Positions 45,137 to 53,767 of a stretch of 64,000 bases of DNA are shown here, piece by piece. Each line of letters begins with the position of its first letter. The first letter of the stretch is position 1. Below the pieces are notes generated by a model. The model was given only the letters and a program-made list of their open reading frames with translations. It ran no database searches and had not been told where the DNA came from. Position numbers and translations under genes: made by a program. The stretch comes from Plastoroseomonas arctica (GTDB lineage Bacteria > Pseudomonadota > Alphaproteobacteria > Acetobacterales > Acetobacteraceae): NCBI RefSeq assembly GCF_018128965.1, contig NZ_JAAEDH010000001.1:393081-457080 (forward strand), in the 5' to 3' direction.

Positions 45137-45284
45137 CCTGATCCTTCCTGCACGCGCAGGGCACCGCAACCGCCATGCCAGCCCGGGCACCCCCATCCGC
45201 GCCCATCCGGCGCCAGCGCCAGGCAAACCGCGCCGCCGATGGGCAGGATTTGCCGCCGCGCGCCCTCGCGGGCGAGACTGGCGC

Positions 45285-45695
45285 ATGACCCTCGATGACC
45301 TCACCGCCCGCCTGCGCGGCGGCGTGCCCCTCGCGCAGCTCCTGCAGATCGAGGCCATCGCGCTGGACCCTCTCACCATCCGCATGCCCGCGGCCGCCCT
45401 CGCGCTGCGCCCGGGCGGCACCACCTCCGGCCCGGCCATGATGGCGCTGGCCGACGTCGCGATGTGGGCGGCGCTGCTGATCGCCAACGAAGGCCAGGAC
45501 CTCTCGCGCACGACGCAGCTCGCCATCCAGTTCCTGCGCGCCGCCGCCCCCGGCCCGGTGATCGCGGAGCCGCGCATCCTCAAGCCCGGCCGCACGCTGA
45601 TCTATGGCGAGGTCTGGATCCGCGGCGAGGGCGACGATCGCCCCGCCGCCCACGTCACGACGCAATGGGCGGTGACGCCGCTCCCCACGCGATGA
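45285..45695 (+). CDS. PaaI-family hotdog thioesterase
   Basis: 136 residues. Hotdog fold of the PaaI / 4HBT type: LTIRMPAAALALRPGGTTSG, then the central helix with GPAMMALADVAMWAALL carrying the acidic catalytic residue, TTQLAIQFLRAA, and the closing strand RTLIYGEVWI. Such enzymes hydrolyse acyl-CoA thioesters, often phenylacetyl-CoA intermediates. The last 41 bp overlap the convergent cysQ gene. Confidence 0.82.
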   Translation: MTLDDLTARLRGGVPLAQLLQIEAIALDPLTIRMPAAALALRPGGTTSGPAMMALADVAMWAALLIANEGQDLSRTTQLAIQFLRAAAPGPVIAEPRILKPGRTLIYGEVWIRGEGDDRPAAHVTTQWAVTPLPTR

Positions 45696-46428
45696 AGCAT
45701 CCGTTGCGCCAGCCCTGCCCCGCCTGGTAGCGGAACGGCGCGCCCTCTGGCGTCAGCACCACGCCACCGGCGGCCTCCAGCACCGCCTGCCCCGCCGCCG
45801 TGTCCCAGGCCATGGTGGGGCCGAAGCGCGGATACACATCCGCCTCGCCCTCCGCGATCGTGCAGAATTTAACGGACGATCCGACGATCACCGTCTCCGT
45901 CACGCCCCGCGCAGCGACCCAGCCATCCGTCGCCGCCTCGCGGTGCGAGCGGGAGATCAGGGCCACCGGCGGAACCCGCACCGGGCGCGCCCGAATGGCC
46001 TCGCCGTTGCGCGTGGCTCCCGCGCCCTTGGCCCCACACCACAGCCGGCCATCGGCCGAGGTCAGCACCACGCCGGCTACCGGCACGCCATGCTCCACGA
46101 GTGCGATGTTCACCGTGTAGTCCGGCCGCCCGGCCACGAATTCGCGCGTGCCGTCCAGCGGATCGACCAGGAAGAAGACCGCGCCGGGGTCGGAGGGACG
46201 CGCGCAATCCTCCTCCGACACCACGGGGATGGCCGGAAAGGCGGCGGCGAGGCCAGCACGAATGATGGTGTCGGCGGCAAGGTCCGCGGCGGTGACCGGG
46301 CTGCCGTCATCCTTGGCGACCGTGTGCCAGTCCGTGCCGGCGCGGATGCGCTCGATGGCAGCACCCGCCTCCATGGCGAGGGAGGCGAGCGGGGGCAGGA
46401 ATGCGCCCCAGGCATCGCGTTCGACCAA
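45655..46428 (-). CDS. cysQ: 3'(2'),5'-bisphosphate nucleotidase CysQ / inositol-monophosphatase family
   Basis: 257 residues from TTG 46428, chosen because GGAGG lies 7 nt upstream and the sequence before it is Arg-rich noise. Mg-dependent phosphatase that removes the 3' phosphate from PAP or PAPS made in sulfur metabolism. Metal motifs: SPVTAADLAAD, VSEED, FLVDPLDGTREFV, and AWDTAAGQAVLEAAGG. Its 3' end overlaps the convergent thioesterase gene. A general inositol monophosphatase remains possible, but REFV after DPLDGT is CysQ-like. Confidence 0.86.
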   Translation of the reverse strand: MVERDAWGAFLPPLASLAMEAGAAIERIRAGTDWHTVAKDDGSPVTAADLAADTIIRAGLAAAFPAIPVVSEEDCARPSDPGAVFFLVDPLDGTREFVAGRPDYTVNIALVEHGVPVAGVVLTSADGRLWCGAKGAGATRNGEAIRARPVRVPPVALISRSHREAATDGWVAARGVTETVIVGSSVKFCTIAEGEADVYPRFGPTMAWDTAAGQAVLEAAGGVVLTPEGAPFRYQAGQGWRNGCFIAWGAASPPIAS

Positions 46429-46444
46429 GTCTTTTCCTCCCCGT

Positions 46445-47335
46445 TCAGCCCTGCCGGCGGCCGGTGAACAGCACCGCCGCGGCCATCCCGCCCACCGCCA
46501 GCGCCGCGCCAAGCAATTGCAGGGCGCCGATCGGCTCCATCAGCACGAAGGCCGCGAGAATCAGCGCGACCACCGGCACGATGACCGACAGGGTGGAGGC
46601 GCGCGTCGCGCCAAGCAACTCCACCGCGCGCGCATAGAGGAACATCGCCGCCGCACCAAGGAACAGCCCCTGCGCGATCAGGTGCGGCAGCACCACGCCA
46701 GCCGGCATCGCCATCACCGCCGCGCCGCGCCAGGGCAGCCAGAACGGCAGCACCAGCAGAGCCGAGATCGCCGTTACCGCCGCCGTGCTCGCCATCGCCG
46801 GCACCTGCCAGCGGCGCAGCAGCACCGTGAAAGCCCCCCAGCTGGCACCCGCACCGAGCAGCATCAGGTCGCCGCGCCAGGCCCCGGCCGCGACACCTGC
46901 GATGCCGTCCCAGCCGATCAGCAGCACGCCGGCCGCCATCGCCGCGAGCGCAGCCCAGCGACCCGGCGTCGGCACCTCCCGCAGCAGCGGCACCGCGAGC
47001 AGCGCGCCCACCACAGGCACTGTCATCGGCGCGATGGTGCCGCCATGCGTCGCCGGCGCATAGACGAGCGCGCCCACGAACAGCAGCAGGTTCGGCGCGC
47101 CGCCGAGCGCGGTCAGCACGAGCATCCGCCACGCCCCGACCCGCGCCAGCGCCTGCCGCCCACGCCACAGCAGGGGCAGAAGCACGACCGCGGCGATGGA
47201 ATAGCGGAAGGCCGCCAGGTCGAGCGGCACCAGCCCCTGCCCGGCCAGCGCCGCGCGCGCCACCACCGCATGCCCGCCCCAGATCACCGAGGAGCCCAGG
47301 CCGAGGATCAAACCCAGTAACAGCTTCGGTGCCAA
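46445..47335 (-). CDS. EamA/DMT-superfamily transporter
   Basis: 296 residues with about 10 hydrophobic helices in two halves, the EamA layout. First half opens LLLGLILGLGSSVIWGGHAVVARAAL; second half has GAGASWGAFTVLLRR. Probable inner-membrane efflux of amino acids or other small metabolites. It lies 16 bp upstream of cysQ on the same strand, so the two may be co-transcribed. Confidence 0.85.
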   Translation of the reverse strand: MAPKLLLGLILGLGSSVIWGGHAVVARAALAGQGLVPLDLAAFRYSIAAVVLLPLLWRGRQALARVGAWRMLVLTALGGAPNLLLFVGALVYAPATHGGTIAPMTVPVVGALLAVPLLREVPTPGRWAALAAMAAGVLLIGWDGIAGVAAGAWRGDLMLLGAGASWGAFTVLLRRWQVPAMASTAAVTAISALLVLPFWLPWRGAAVMAMPAGVVLPHLIAQGLFLGAAAMFLYARAVELLGATRASTLSVIVPVVALILAAFVLMEPIGALQLLGAALAVGGMAAAVLFTGRRQG

Positions 47336-47392
47336 TCGCCCGCCCTTGCCTCACATGCCTCGCGCCAGAACCGCCGAGGCAATCGCGCCTTC

Positions 47393-47932
47393 CTACCGGC
47401 CCAGGGCACGCAGACGCGCCCGCACGCGCGCCAGCGTCAAGACCGGAAGCCGTTGCTCGACCTGGTCCGCCAGGTCGTCCTCGGTGTTCCACGATCCCGC
47501 GGCACCGTCGCGGCGCAGGATCACCAGCGCGCGTCCCTCGGCGTTGGGCGAGGACGCTTCATAGATCAGCCCCAGCCGTGCCGTCCCGGCTGGTGAGGGC
47601 AGGATCCCGGCTTCCCGCAACCGATGACAATGCGGCACCTCGGTGCGGCCCTCGCCGATCGTCACCATCGCCTGCGGCGGGCGTCGGCGGGCCTCCAGCA
47701 CCACGCCGCAGGAGAGCACGGCGCGTGGCCGCCCGTCCGGCAGCAGCTGGCGGAAGCGGATGCTGCGCAAGGTGAGCCCGGGCTGCCCGGCTAGCCGCAC
47801 CGCCGGCGCGGCGACGAAGGGGCCGTCTGGCGCAACCGGAAACGCCGCGCGCAGGCCGGCATCGTCCCGGGCCAGCGCCGCGGCTGCGCCACCCAGGATC
47901 ACCGCCGCGACGCATAGACCGGCAAGGCGCAT
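47393..47932 (-). CDS. Hypothetical secreted protein
   Basis: 179 residues from ATG 47932. N terminus is a signal peptide (MRLAGLCVAAVILGGAAAALA). The mature part has two cysteines (LSCGVVLEA, VPHCHRLREAG) and no recognised domain. It follows the Bug receptor gene by only 7 bp on the same strand, suggesting co-transcription, and ends 57 bp before the EamA gene. Confidence 0.6.
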   Translation of the reverse strand: MRLAGLCVAAVILGGAAAALARDDAGLRAAFPVAPDGPFVAAPAVRLAGQPGLTLRSIRFRQLLPDGRPRAVLSCGVVLEARRRPPQAMVTIGEGRTEVPHCHRLREAGILPSPAGTARLGLIYEASSPNAEGRALVILRRDGAAGSWNTEDDLADQVEQRLPVLTLARVRARLRALGR

Positions 47933-47939
47933 CGCCCGC

Positions 47940-48917
47940 TCAGTCCACGCTCGCCCCCGAGCGCCGCACGATTTCGGCCCAGGCCGTGATGTCGCGCTGC
48001 TGGATGATCCCGAACTCCGCGGCACTGGTGGGGCCGGGCGGCGTGATGCCCTGGTCGTCGACCAGCCAGCGGCGGAACTCGGGCTCGGCAAGGATGCGCT
48101 GGATCTCGGTGTTCATCCGGTCGCGGATCGCCTCGGGCAGGTTCGGCGGCCCGAAGACGCCGTACCAGGTGGTCGAGGTGAAGCCCGCGAGGCCGCAGGC
48201 CTCGGCCGCCGTCGGGACGTCGGGAAGGGCCGGAATGCGCGCCGGCGTCATCATCGCGAGGCCGCGCACCTGGCCCTGCCGGATCATCCCGATGGCCGGC
48301 CCGGTCTGGTTGAAGAACAGGTCCACGTCGCCGGCGAGCAGCGCGGTGGCCGCGCCCGGCTGGCCGCGATAGGGCACGTGCAGCATCTCGATCCCCGCCG
48401 CCGTCGCAAAGGCCGCGCCCGCGAGGTGGGTCGAGGCGCCGTTGCCGGTGGAGGCGTAGGACAGCCCGCCGGGCCGGGCGCGGGCAGCGGCCACCACCGC
48501 CTGGCAACTGTCGAGCGCCGGGCGCCGCTCCGCGCTCGCGATCAGCACGTTGGGCACGTCGCCCAGGATCGCCACCGGGGTGAAGTCGCGCACCACGTCG
48601 AACGGCAGGCGTCGGTAGAGCGAGGCGTTGATCGCATGTGTGCCAGCGGTGCCGAACAGGAACAGGTATCCGTCGGGCCGCGCCTTCGCGACGTAGTCGG
48701 AGGCGATGTTTCCCCCCGCGCCGGTGCGGTTGTCCACGATCACCGGCTGGCCGAGCGCGCGGCTGAGCGGTTCGGCCAGGCGCCGCTGGTAGATGTCGGT
48801 GCCCGCGCCATTGGGGAAGCCGCCCATGAGGGTGATGGGCCGGTTTGGCCAGGGGGCCTCCTGCGCGGCCAGCGGCAGTGCCGCCAGCACCAGCAGCATC
48901 GATAGCAGCATGCGCAT
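47940..48917 (-). CDS. Tripartite tricarboxylate transporter substrate-binding protein (Bug family)
   Basis: 325 residues with a signal peptide (MRMLLSMLLVLAALPLAAQ). Bug-fold marks: WPNRPITLMGGFPNGAGTD, GQPVIVDNRTGAGGNIASDYV, RPDGYLFLFGTAGTHAINASLY, VPYRGQPGAATALLAGDVDL, and PALPDVPTAAEACG. These bind carboxylates in the periplasm. The usual GGxTD motif is GAGTD here. No tctA/tctB permease genes are nearby, so it is an orphan receptor. Divergent from the racemase gene at 48975. Confidence 0.92.
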   Translation of the reverse strand: MRMLLSMLLVLAALPLAAQEAPWPNRPITLMGGFPNGAGTDIYQRRLAEPLSRALGQPVIVDNRTGAGGNIASDYVAKARPDGYLFLFGTAGTHAINASLYRRLPFDVVRDFTPVAILGDVPNVLIASAERRPALDSCQAVVAAARARPGGLSYASTGNGASTHLAGAAFATAAGIEMLHVPYRGQPGAATALLAGDVDLFFNQTGPAIGMIRQGQVRGLAMMTPARIPALPDVPTAAEACGLAGFTSTTWYGVFGPPNLPEAIRDRMNTEIQRILAEPEFRRWLVDDQGITPPGPTSAAEFGIIQQRDITAWAEIVRRSGASVD

Positions 48918-48974
48918 GTCGTCGAGATCCCCCCGGCCTGTTCAGGGGCGAGGCTAGCGGGGTAGCCTGCGCAG

Positions 48975-49706
48975 ATGAACAGCCAAACCATCGCCCGGGG
49001 AGGAAAGTCTCTCTACGGAGCGCCGCTCGGGATCCTGATGCTGGAGGCGCGCTTTCCGCGCATTCCCGGCGATATGGGCAACGCCACCACCTGGGATTTC
49101 CCGGTGTTGTACCGGGTTGTGAGGGGCGCCTCGCCGGCGCGGGTGGTGCTGGATGGGGCGAAGGGGCTGCTCGACGCCTTCATCGAGGCCGGGCGCGACT
49201 TGGTGGACCTCGGCGCCGAGGCGATCACGACGAACTGCGGTTTCCTCGCCATCTACCAGCGCGAACTGGCCGCCGCACTGGACGTGCCGGTCGCCACCTC
49301 CTCGCTGATGCAGGTGCCCTGGGTGCAGGCGACGCTGCCGCCCGGCAAGCGGGTGGGCGTGCTGACGGTCAGTGGTGGCTCGCTCACGCCCGCGCATATG
49401 GACGGCGCCGGCATCCCGCGCGACACGCCCTTCATCGGCACCGAGCACGGCCGCGAATTCTTCCGCGTGCTGATCCAGGCGGATGCCATGGACATGGATG
49501 TCGCCGCCGCCGAGCGGGACATCCTCGACGCCGGCCGCGCCCTGGTCGCGCGCCACCCCGATATCGGCGCCATCGTTCTGGAGTGCACCAACATGCCGCC
49601 CTATGCGGCTGCGCTGCGCGATGCGCTTGGGCTGCCGGTGTTCGACATCTACTCGATGATCAACTGGTTCCAGCTCGGCTTGCGCCCGCGATCCTTCGCC
49701 CGCTGA
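48975..49706 (+). CDS. Aspartate/glutamate/hydantoin racemase family protein
   Basis: 243 residues. Both catalytic cysteines of the Asp/Glu racemase superfamily are visible: EAITTNCGFLAIYQ (about residue 86) and IVLECTNMPPYA (about 203). The overall layout matches the maleate isomerase / hydantoin racemase-like branch of unknown substrate. No signal peptide. Divergent from a Bug receptor gene, a frequent pairing in this type of genome that hints at catabolism of an imported carboxylate. Followed by a strong hairpin. Confidence 0.82.
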   Translation: MNSQTIARGGKSLYGAPLGILMLEARFPRIPGDMGNATTWDFPVLYRVVRGASPARVVLDGAKGLLDAFIEAGRDLVDLGAEAITTNCGFLAIYQRELAAALDVPVATSSLMQVPWVQATLPPGKRVGVLTVSGGSLTPAHMDGAGIPRDTPFIGTEHGREFFRVLIQADAMDMDVAAAERDILDAGRALVARHPDIGAIVLECTNMPPYAAALRDALGLPVFDIYSMINWFQLGLRPRSFAR

Positions 49707-49712
49707 ACGAAA

Positions 49713-49734
49713 AAGGGCCCCGCGAGGGGCCCTT
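49713..49734. terminator. Bidirectional terminator between racemase and cold-shock genes
   Basis: Stem 49713-49721 (AAGGGCCCC) pairs perfectly with 49726-49734 around GCGA. An A-run at 49710-49714 gives a U-tract on the minus strand, so it is a good intrinsic terminator for the cold-shock gene and weaker for the plus strand. Confidence 0.75.
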
Positions 49735-49760
49735 CATCGTCAACACCTTGCGGCGAAGAC

Positions 49761-50570
49761 CTAATCCTTCATGCTCACGGCCTGGCGGCCGCGCTGGCCG
49801 TCGCGGACGTCGAGTGCGACCTTCTCGCCCTGCTGCACTTCCTGCTTGCCCGCGCGCTGGAGGACGGAGGAGTGCAGGAACACATCTTGCCCGCCATCAT
49901 CAGGCGTGACGAAGCCGAAGCCGCGCACCTGGTCGAACCACTTCACCGTGCCGTTGACGGCATAGGTCGGCCCACCCTCGTCGCGGCTGTCGCGGCGCGG
50001 GCCACGATCGGCACCACCGAAGCCGCCACTCGGCGGACCGCCGAAGTCGCGGCGCGGCGGACGGTCGCCGAAGCCACCACCCGGCGGGGCGCCGAAATCG
50101 CGCCGCGGCGGACGATCGCCGAAGCCGCCACCCGGAGGGGCCCCGAAATCACGACGCGGCGGACGGTCCCCGAAGCCGCCACTCGGCGGCCCGCCGAAGC
50201 TGGGGCGCGGCGGACGGTCCCCGAAATCGCGGCGCGGCGGCCGATCGCCGAAGCCACCCGGGCGGTCGCCCCCCGGCCTGTCACCAAAGCGCGGGCGATC
50301 GCCACCCGGTGCGGCAGCGCCGCCCGGCCCGAGCTTCCGCTCGATGATGCGCGTCACGAGGCGCCGCCCCTGGCGGTCGGACCCGATTTCGCACACGAGC
50401 TTGTCGCCGGTTTCCGGCGGCTCGATGCCCGCCTCGGTCAGCGCCGAGGCGTGGAAAAACACATCCTGGCCGTCCGGCCCCAGGACGAACCCGAAGCCCT
50501 TGCGGCCATTGTACCACTTGACTTCCGCTTCGACGGCCGCTCCGCCGCCTTGATCATTCTCGGGAAACAC
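49761..50570 (-). CDS. Double cold-shock-domain protein with a Gly/Arg/Pro-rich linker
   Basis: 269 residues. First CSD at about 14-78 with VKWYNGRKGFGFVLG and QDVFFHASAL; second at about 205-268 with VKWFDQVRGFGFV and DVFLHSSVL. Both keep RNP1- and RNP2-like motifs. Between them is about 120 residues with four copies of GGFGDRPPRRDFG, three of them at a 17-residue (51 bp) period. RGG-like linkers of this kind suit RNA binding and condensation. Two-CSD proteins are typical of alphaproteobacteria, but the long repeated linker is unusual. The gene is followed by a strong terminator. Confidence 0.88.
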   Translation of the reverse strand: MFPENDQGGGAAVEAEVKWYNGRKGFGFVLGPDGQDVFFHASALTEAGIEPPETGDKLVCEIGSDRQGRRLVTRIIERKLGPGGAAAPGGDRPRFGDRPGGDRPGGFGDRPPRRDFGDRPPRPSFGGPPSGGFGDRPPRRDFGAPPGGGFGDRPPRRDFGAPPGGGFGDRPPRRDFGGPPSGGFGGADRGPRRDSRDEGGPTYAVNGTVKWFDQVRGFGFVTPDDGGQDVFLHSSVLQRAGKQEVQQGEKVALDVRDGQRGRQAVSMKD

Positions 50571-50709
50571 GTCTTATCAATCCGTATTCAAATGCGTCGC
50601 CCGACGGGATGCTGGGCCGCTATCGCGGAAGATAGACGTTGAGTTCCTGAAAAGGCGAGCGGAAAACAGCGGGACTCTACGGTTTTCACGTCAATCCGGA
50701 TGCATCGGA

Positions 50710-51969
50710 TCAGCGAAATCGCGTTGCGGTGAACGGCGCTATTGCAACCTCCGGCCGCAACCCGGCCAGCAACTGCCCAACGATCCGCCCGGTCCGGGCA
50801 CCCGCCACCAACCCGACATGGCCATGGCCGAAGGCGTGGATCACATCCGCGCAGCCGCTGGCGGGCCCGAGGACCGGCATGCCATCGGGCATGGACGGGC
50901 GATGGCCCATCCAGAATTTCACCCGCTCCGTGGGGATATGGCGGGGAAGGCCGGGAAAGGTCGCGAGCAGATGGTCGCGCAGGATTTCGGCGCGGCGCCA
51001 GTTCGGTGCGGCGTCCAGGCCCGCGATCTCAACCTGGCCGGCGACGCGCAGGCCGTGCCGCGTCGCCATGATCGACATCTTGCCATCTGAGGGCATCAGC
51101 CCGTGGCGGGGCGCGACCTCGGGGTCCGCGATCAGCGCGTGGTAGCCGCGCTCGGTCTCGAGCGGCACGTCGTCGCCGGCGAGTTTTGCCAGCGCCTTGG
51201 ACCGTGCGCCGGCGCAGATCACCGCGCGGTCGGCCAGCACCTCTCCTTCGGTGTGAACAACCGCCTTTAAGCGATTGTCTTGTATGCGAAACCCGGTCGC
51301 ACCCACTGCCAGGCGCTTGGCTCCGCGCGCTTCCGCCAACGACACCAGAGCGGCCACATAGCCGCCAGGGTCGCGGCAATCGCCGCCCTCCTCGACCATC
51401 ACCCCGAAGGTGTAGCGGCGGTCCAACGTCGGCTCGCGCTGGAACAGCTCCTCGCCCTTCAGCTCCAGCCACTTCACGCCGACGGCGCCACGGATGCGCC
51501 AGGCCTCGCGCTCCGCCTCGAATTCGGCGCGGGAGGGGTAGACATAGATCAGCCCGGTCTGCCCGATCAGGTCGCCCACGCCGGCCTCCTCGGCCAGCGC
51601 CCGGTGCAGCGCGGGCGCGCCGTCGAGCAGCGGCCGGAGCGCGCGCGCCGCCTTCTCCACCCGCCCCCAGGTCCAGCCCGCCGCCAGATACTTCACCAGC
51701 CAGGGCGCGACCCAGGGGAAATAGGACCAGCGGATCGCCAGTGGCCCAAGTGGGTCGGACAGGAACTTGGGCAGCTTCTTCCAGGTGCCGGGTGTCGCCG
51801 GCGGGATCACCGACATGGGGCTCAGCCAGCAGCCATTGCCGTAGCTCGCGGCCTGTTCGCCGCCGGGCGGGCCGGGGTCCAGGATTGTCACGTCGAACCC
51901 CGCGCGCAGAGCCTCGATCGCGGCGCAGGCACCCACGATGCCGGCGCCGATCACCACGACATGGGTCAC
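50710..51969 (-). CDS. FAD-dependent D-amino-acid dehydrogenase (DadA-like)
   Basis: 419 residues from GTG 51969, which overlaps the upstream stop by 4 bp. FAD-binding GxGxxG: VVVIGAGIVGACAAIEALRAG at the N terminus. Then NGCWLSPMSVIPP, RDPGGYVAALVSLAEARGAK, and the C-terminal FAD region WMGHRPSMPDGMPVLGPA and AFGHGHVGL. This is the DAO/DadA family, oxidising D-amino acids or related amines. Last gene of a likely four-gene operon running from 53628 to 50710. Confidence 0.87.
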   Translation of the reverse strand: MTHVVVIGAGIVGACAAIEALRAGFDVTILDPGPPGGEQAASYGNGCWLSPMSVIPPATPGTWKKLPKFLSDPLGPLAIRWSYFPWVAPWLVKYLAAGWTWGRVEKAARALRPLLDGAPALHRALAEEAGVGDLIGQTGLIYVYPSRAEFEAEREAWRIRGAVGVKWLELKGEELFQREPTLDRRYTFGVMVEEGGDCRDPGGYVAALVSLAEARGAKRLAVGATGFRIQDNRLKAVVHTEGEVLADRAVICAGARSKALAKLAGDDVPLETERGYHALIADPEVAPRHGLMPSDGKMSIMATRHGLRVAGQVEIAGLDAAPNWRRAEILRDHLLATFPGLPRHIPTERVKFWMGHRPSMPDGMPVLGPASGCADVIHAFGHGHVGLVAGARTGRIVGQLLAGLRPEVAIAPFTATRFR

Positions 51970-52628
51970 GAAGCGCGGGTCTTGGCGATCTTCGCGGAGG
52001 GGCCGGACTGCACCGGCGTGCCGTCCAGGTGCCGGTCGAGGAAGATCAGCCGGTCCTGGCCCCACAGGAACAGGTCCTCGCAGATGAAGGTCGGCGCGCC
52101 GAACACCCCCTTGGCGATGGCCTCCTTGTTGTTGCGCTCCCACTCGGCCTCGACCGAGGCGGAATCCTCCGCCGCCTGCAGGTGCTGGCCTGGCAGGCCG
52201 AGCTCGTCGGCGATCTTCACCCGCTCATGCGGGTCGGCGATGTCGCGATCCTCGGCCCAGAGGGCGCGCAGGATGGCGTGGGACAGCGCCATCGCGTCCA
52301 TGCCGCGTTGCTGCGCCGCCATCACCATCCGCCCCGCCGGGCGCTGGTCGGTCGGCGGGTAATGCTCCGGCTTGAGCTTCAGCGGCAGGCCGAGATAGGC
52401 GGCCCAGCGGTCCAGCTCCAGCGCGTGGTAATCCTGGCGCGGCTCGGGGCGGGTGCGCAGCGGGATGCCGCCGGTGTGGCTCACGACCAGGCGGAAATCA
52501 TAGGGGCGCAGCACCAGGGACGCCTTGTGCCTGGCGATGATCTCGATGAGCTGCGGGCCGCCGAGATACATCCAGGGCGATGACAGGGTGTAGAAGCACT
52601 CCACAAGCCGCCCGGCCATCATCGCCAT
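51966..52628 (-). CDS. DsbA-fold 2-hydroxychromene-2-carboxylate isomerase-like protein
   Basis: 220 residues. Thioredoxin/DsbA fold without a CxxC: SSPWMYLGGPQ replaces it, as in HCCA isomerases where Ser is catalytic with glutathione. Later motifs: ILRALWAEDRDIADP and KGVFGAPTFICEDLFLWGQDRL. The family acts on aromatic breakdown intermediates, though many members have unknown substrates. Starts at 52628 or at one of two ATGs just inside. Coupled to the DadA-like gene. Confidence 0.83.
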   Translation of the reverse strand: MAMMAGRLVECFYTLSSPWMYLGGPQLIEIIARHKASLVLRPYDFRLVVSHTGGIPLRTRPEPRQDYHALELDRWAAYLGLPLKLKPEHYPPTDQRPAGRMVMAAQQRGMDAMALSHAILRALWAEDRDIADPHERVKIADELGLPGQHLQAAEDSASVEAEWERNNKEAIAKGVFGAPTFICEDLFLWGQDRLIFLDRHLDGTPVQSGPSAKIAKTRAS

Positions 52629-52643
52629 CCTTTTTGCCGGGCC

Positions 52644-53048
52644 TCAGCCCTTCTGTTGTCGCCCCGGGTCCAGCCCGGCGAGCAGGGAAACATGCGCCGA
52701 GACCACGCGCCAGCCCAGACCGGGCAGCCGCGCCATGATCTTGGTCTCGCGCCCGACGAGGCCGCTGTCGAGGCGCTGATACTCCAGATGCGTCGCCACC
52801 ACGTCCTGGCCGAAGGCGACCAGGTGGATCTTGCGCGCCGCGCGCGGGGCGTACTTCGCGACCGTCGCGCGGAAGGCGCGAATGGCGGCATGGCCGTAGA
52901 GGATCTCGGTGACGCCGAAGCGCACTGTGCGCGCATCCTCCCAGAAGATCGCGTCGAGCGTGTCGGTGTCGTTGGCCGCGATCGCCGCCTCGTAGCGGTC
53001 GAAGACCGCGCGCGCCTCTGCGAGCACGGCCGGGTCATCCAGCTGCAT
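52644..53048 (-). CDS. AtzH/HpxZ-like (SnoaL-fold) protein
   Basis: 134 residues from ATG 53048. NTF2-like fold of the AtzH / HpxZ family: FDRYEAAIAANDTDTLDAIF, WEDARTVRFGVTEILYGHAA and SAHVSLL at the end. Relatives accompany amidase or allantoin/oxalurate pathways. Its start overlaps the end of the deoxyribosyltransferase-like gene by 14 bp, so it is in the same operon. A separate amidase partner is absent here. Confidence 0.75.
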   Translation of the reverse strand: MQLDDPAVLAEARAVFDRYEAAIAANDTDTLDAIFWEDARTVRFGVTEILYGHAAIRAFRATVAKYAPRAARKIHLVAFGQDVVATHLEYQRLDSGLVGRETKIMARLPGLGWRVVSAHVSLLAGLDPGRQQKG

Positions 53049-53628
53049 CGGGTTTTTCCTCTGTGGTGCCGGCAAGGGCGGCAAGGGCCGCGACGCAGCG
53101 CGTGAAGGCCGCGAGGTCGCGCCAGCGATCGGCCGGCGCTACCTCCTCGCGTTCCACGAAAAACCCTGCTTCGAGCACGCCGCCATCGAGCATGAGGTTG
53201 TCGGCCAGGCCGAAGGCCTCGATCCCCATGCCCTCCTCATCCTCCCAGGTCTCCGCACCGCGGCGGCGGACATGCGGGGTAAGGTGGGCGAGCGTGCGGC
53301 CGGCGAAGTCGCGCCGCGTGTTGGTGTAGGCCAGCACCGGGCGACCCAGCGCACGCATGAAGCCGAGCTCATACGCGGTGCCGCTGTCGGCGGAGGGGCC
53401 GCGGAACGGGGTGAGATTCGCGATCAGCGCGTCGCAGTCGCGGATATGCGCCTCGTTCAGGCGGTAGATGCGGCGGTGTTCCTCGACCGGTGCGCCATCG
53501 GCGTCGGGGCGGTGGTCGGTCGGGAAGACGCCCGCGAGGCCATGCGCCGCGCAGATCGCCTTCTTCGCCGCGGCGATCGCCTCGGCATCCGCCAGGAAGA
53601 CTTCGGGACCGGCGAGGTAGACGCGCAT
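53035..53628 (-). CDS. Nucleoside 2-deoxyribosyltransferase family protein
   Basis: 197 residues from ATG 53628 (MRVYLAGPEVFLADA). The YLAGPEVF strand-loop, ANLTPFRGPSADSGTAYELG with the catalytic Glu, and DNLMLDG near the end mark the NDT family, which cleaves or swaps the base of deoxynucleosides. Often linked to nucleotide salvage or clean-up. First gene of the operon ending at 50710. Divergent from a Bug receptor at 53768. Confidence 0.84.
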   Translation of the reverse strand: MRVYLAGPEVFLADAEAIAAAKKAICAAHGLAGVFPTDHRPDADGAPVEEHRRIYRLNEAHIRDCDALIANLTPFRGPSADSGTAYELGFMRALGRPVLAYTNTRRDFAGRTLAHLTPHVRRRGAETWEDEEGMGIEAFGLADNLMLDGGVLEAGFFVEREEVAPADRWRDLAAFTRCVAALAALAGTTEEKPDAAG

Positions 53629-53767
53629 TGCGCCATCCTGCCTCACGGGGCGAGGCAAGGCCAACATCGCCTGTCGCCCCCGCCCCGCGCCATGCAATCC
53701 TGCCCTTCCGGCGCTGGCATGCTTCTTGGAACCCCGCCCTTCGCACCGCCTGGAGCGCCACTCGCCG

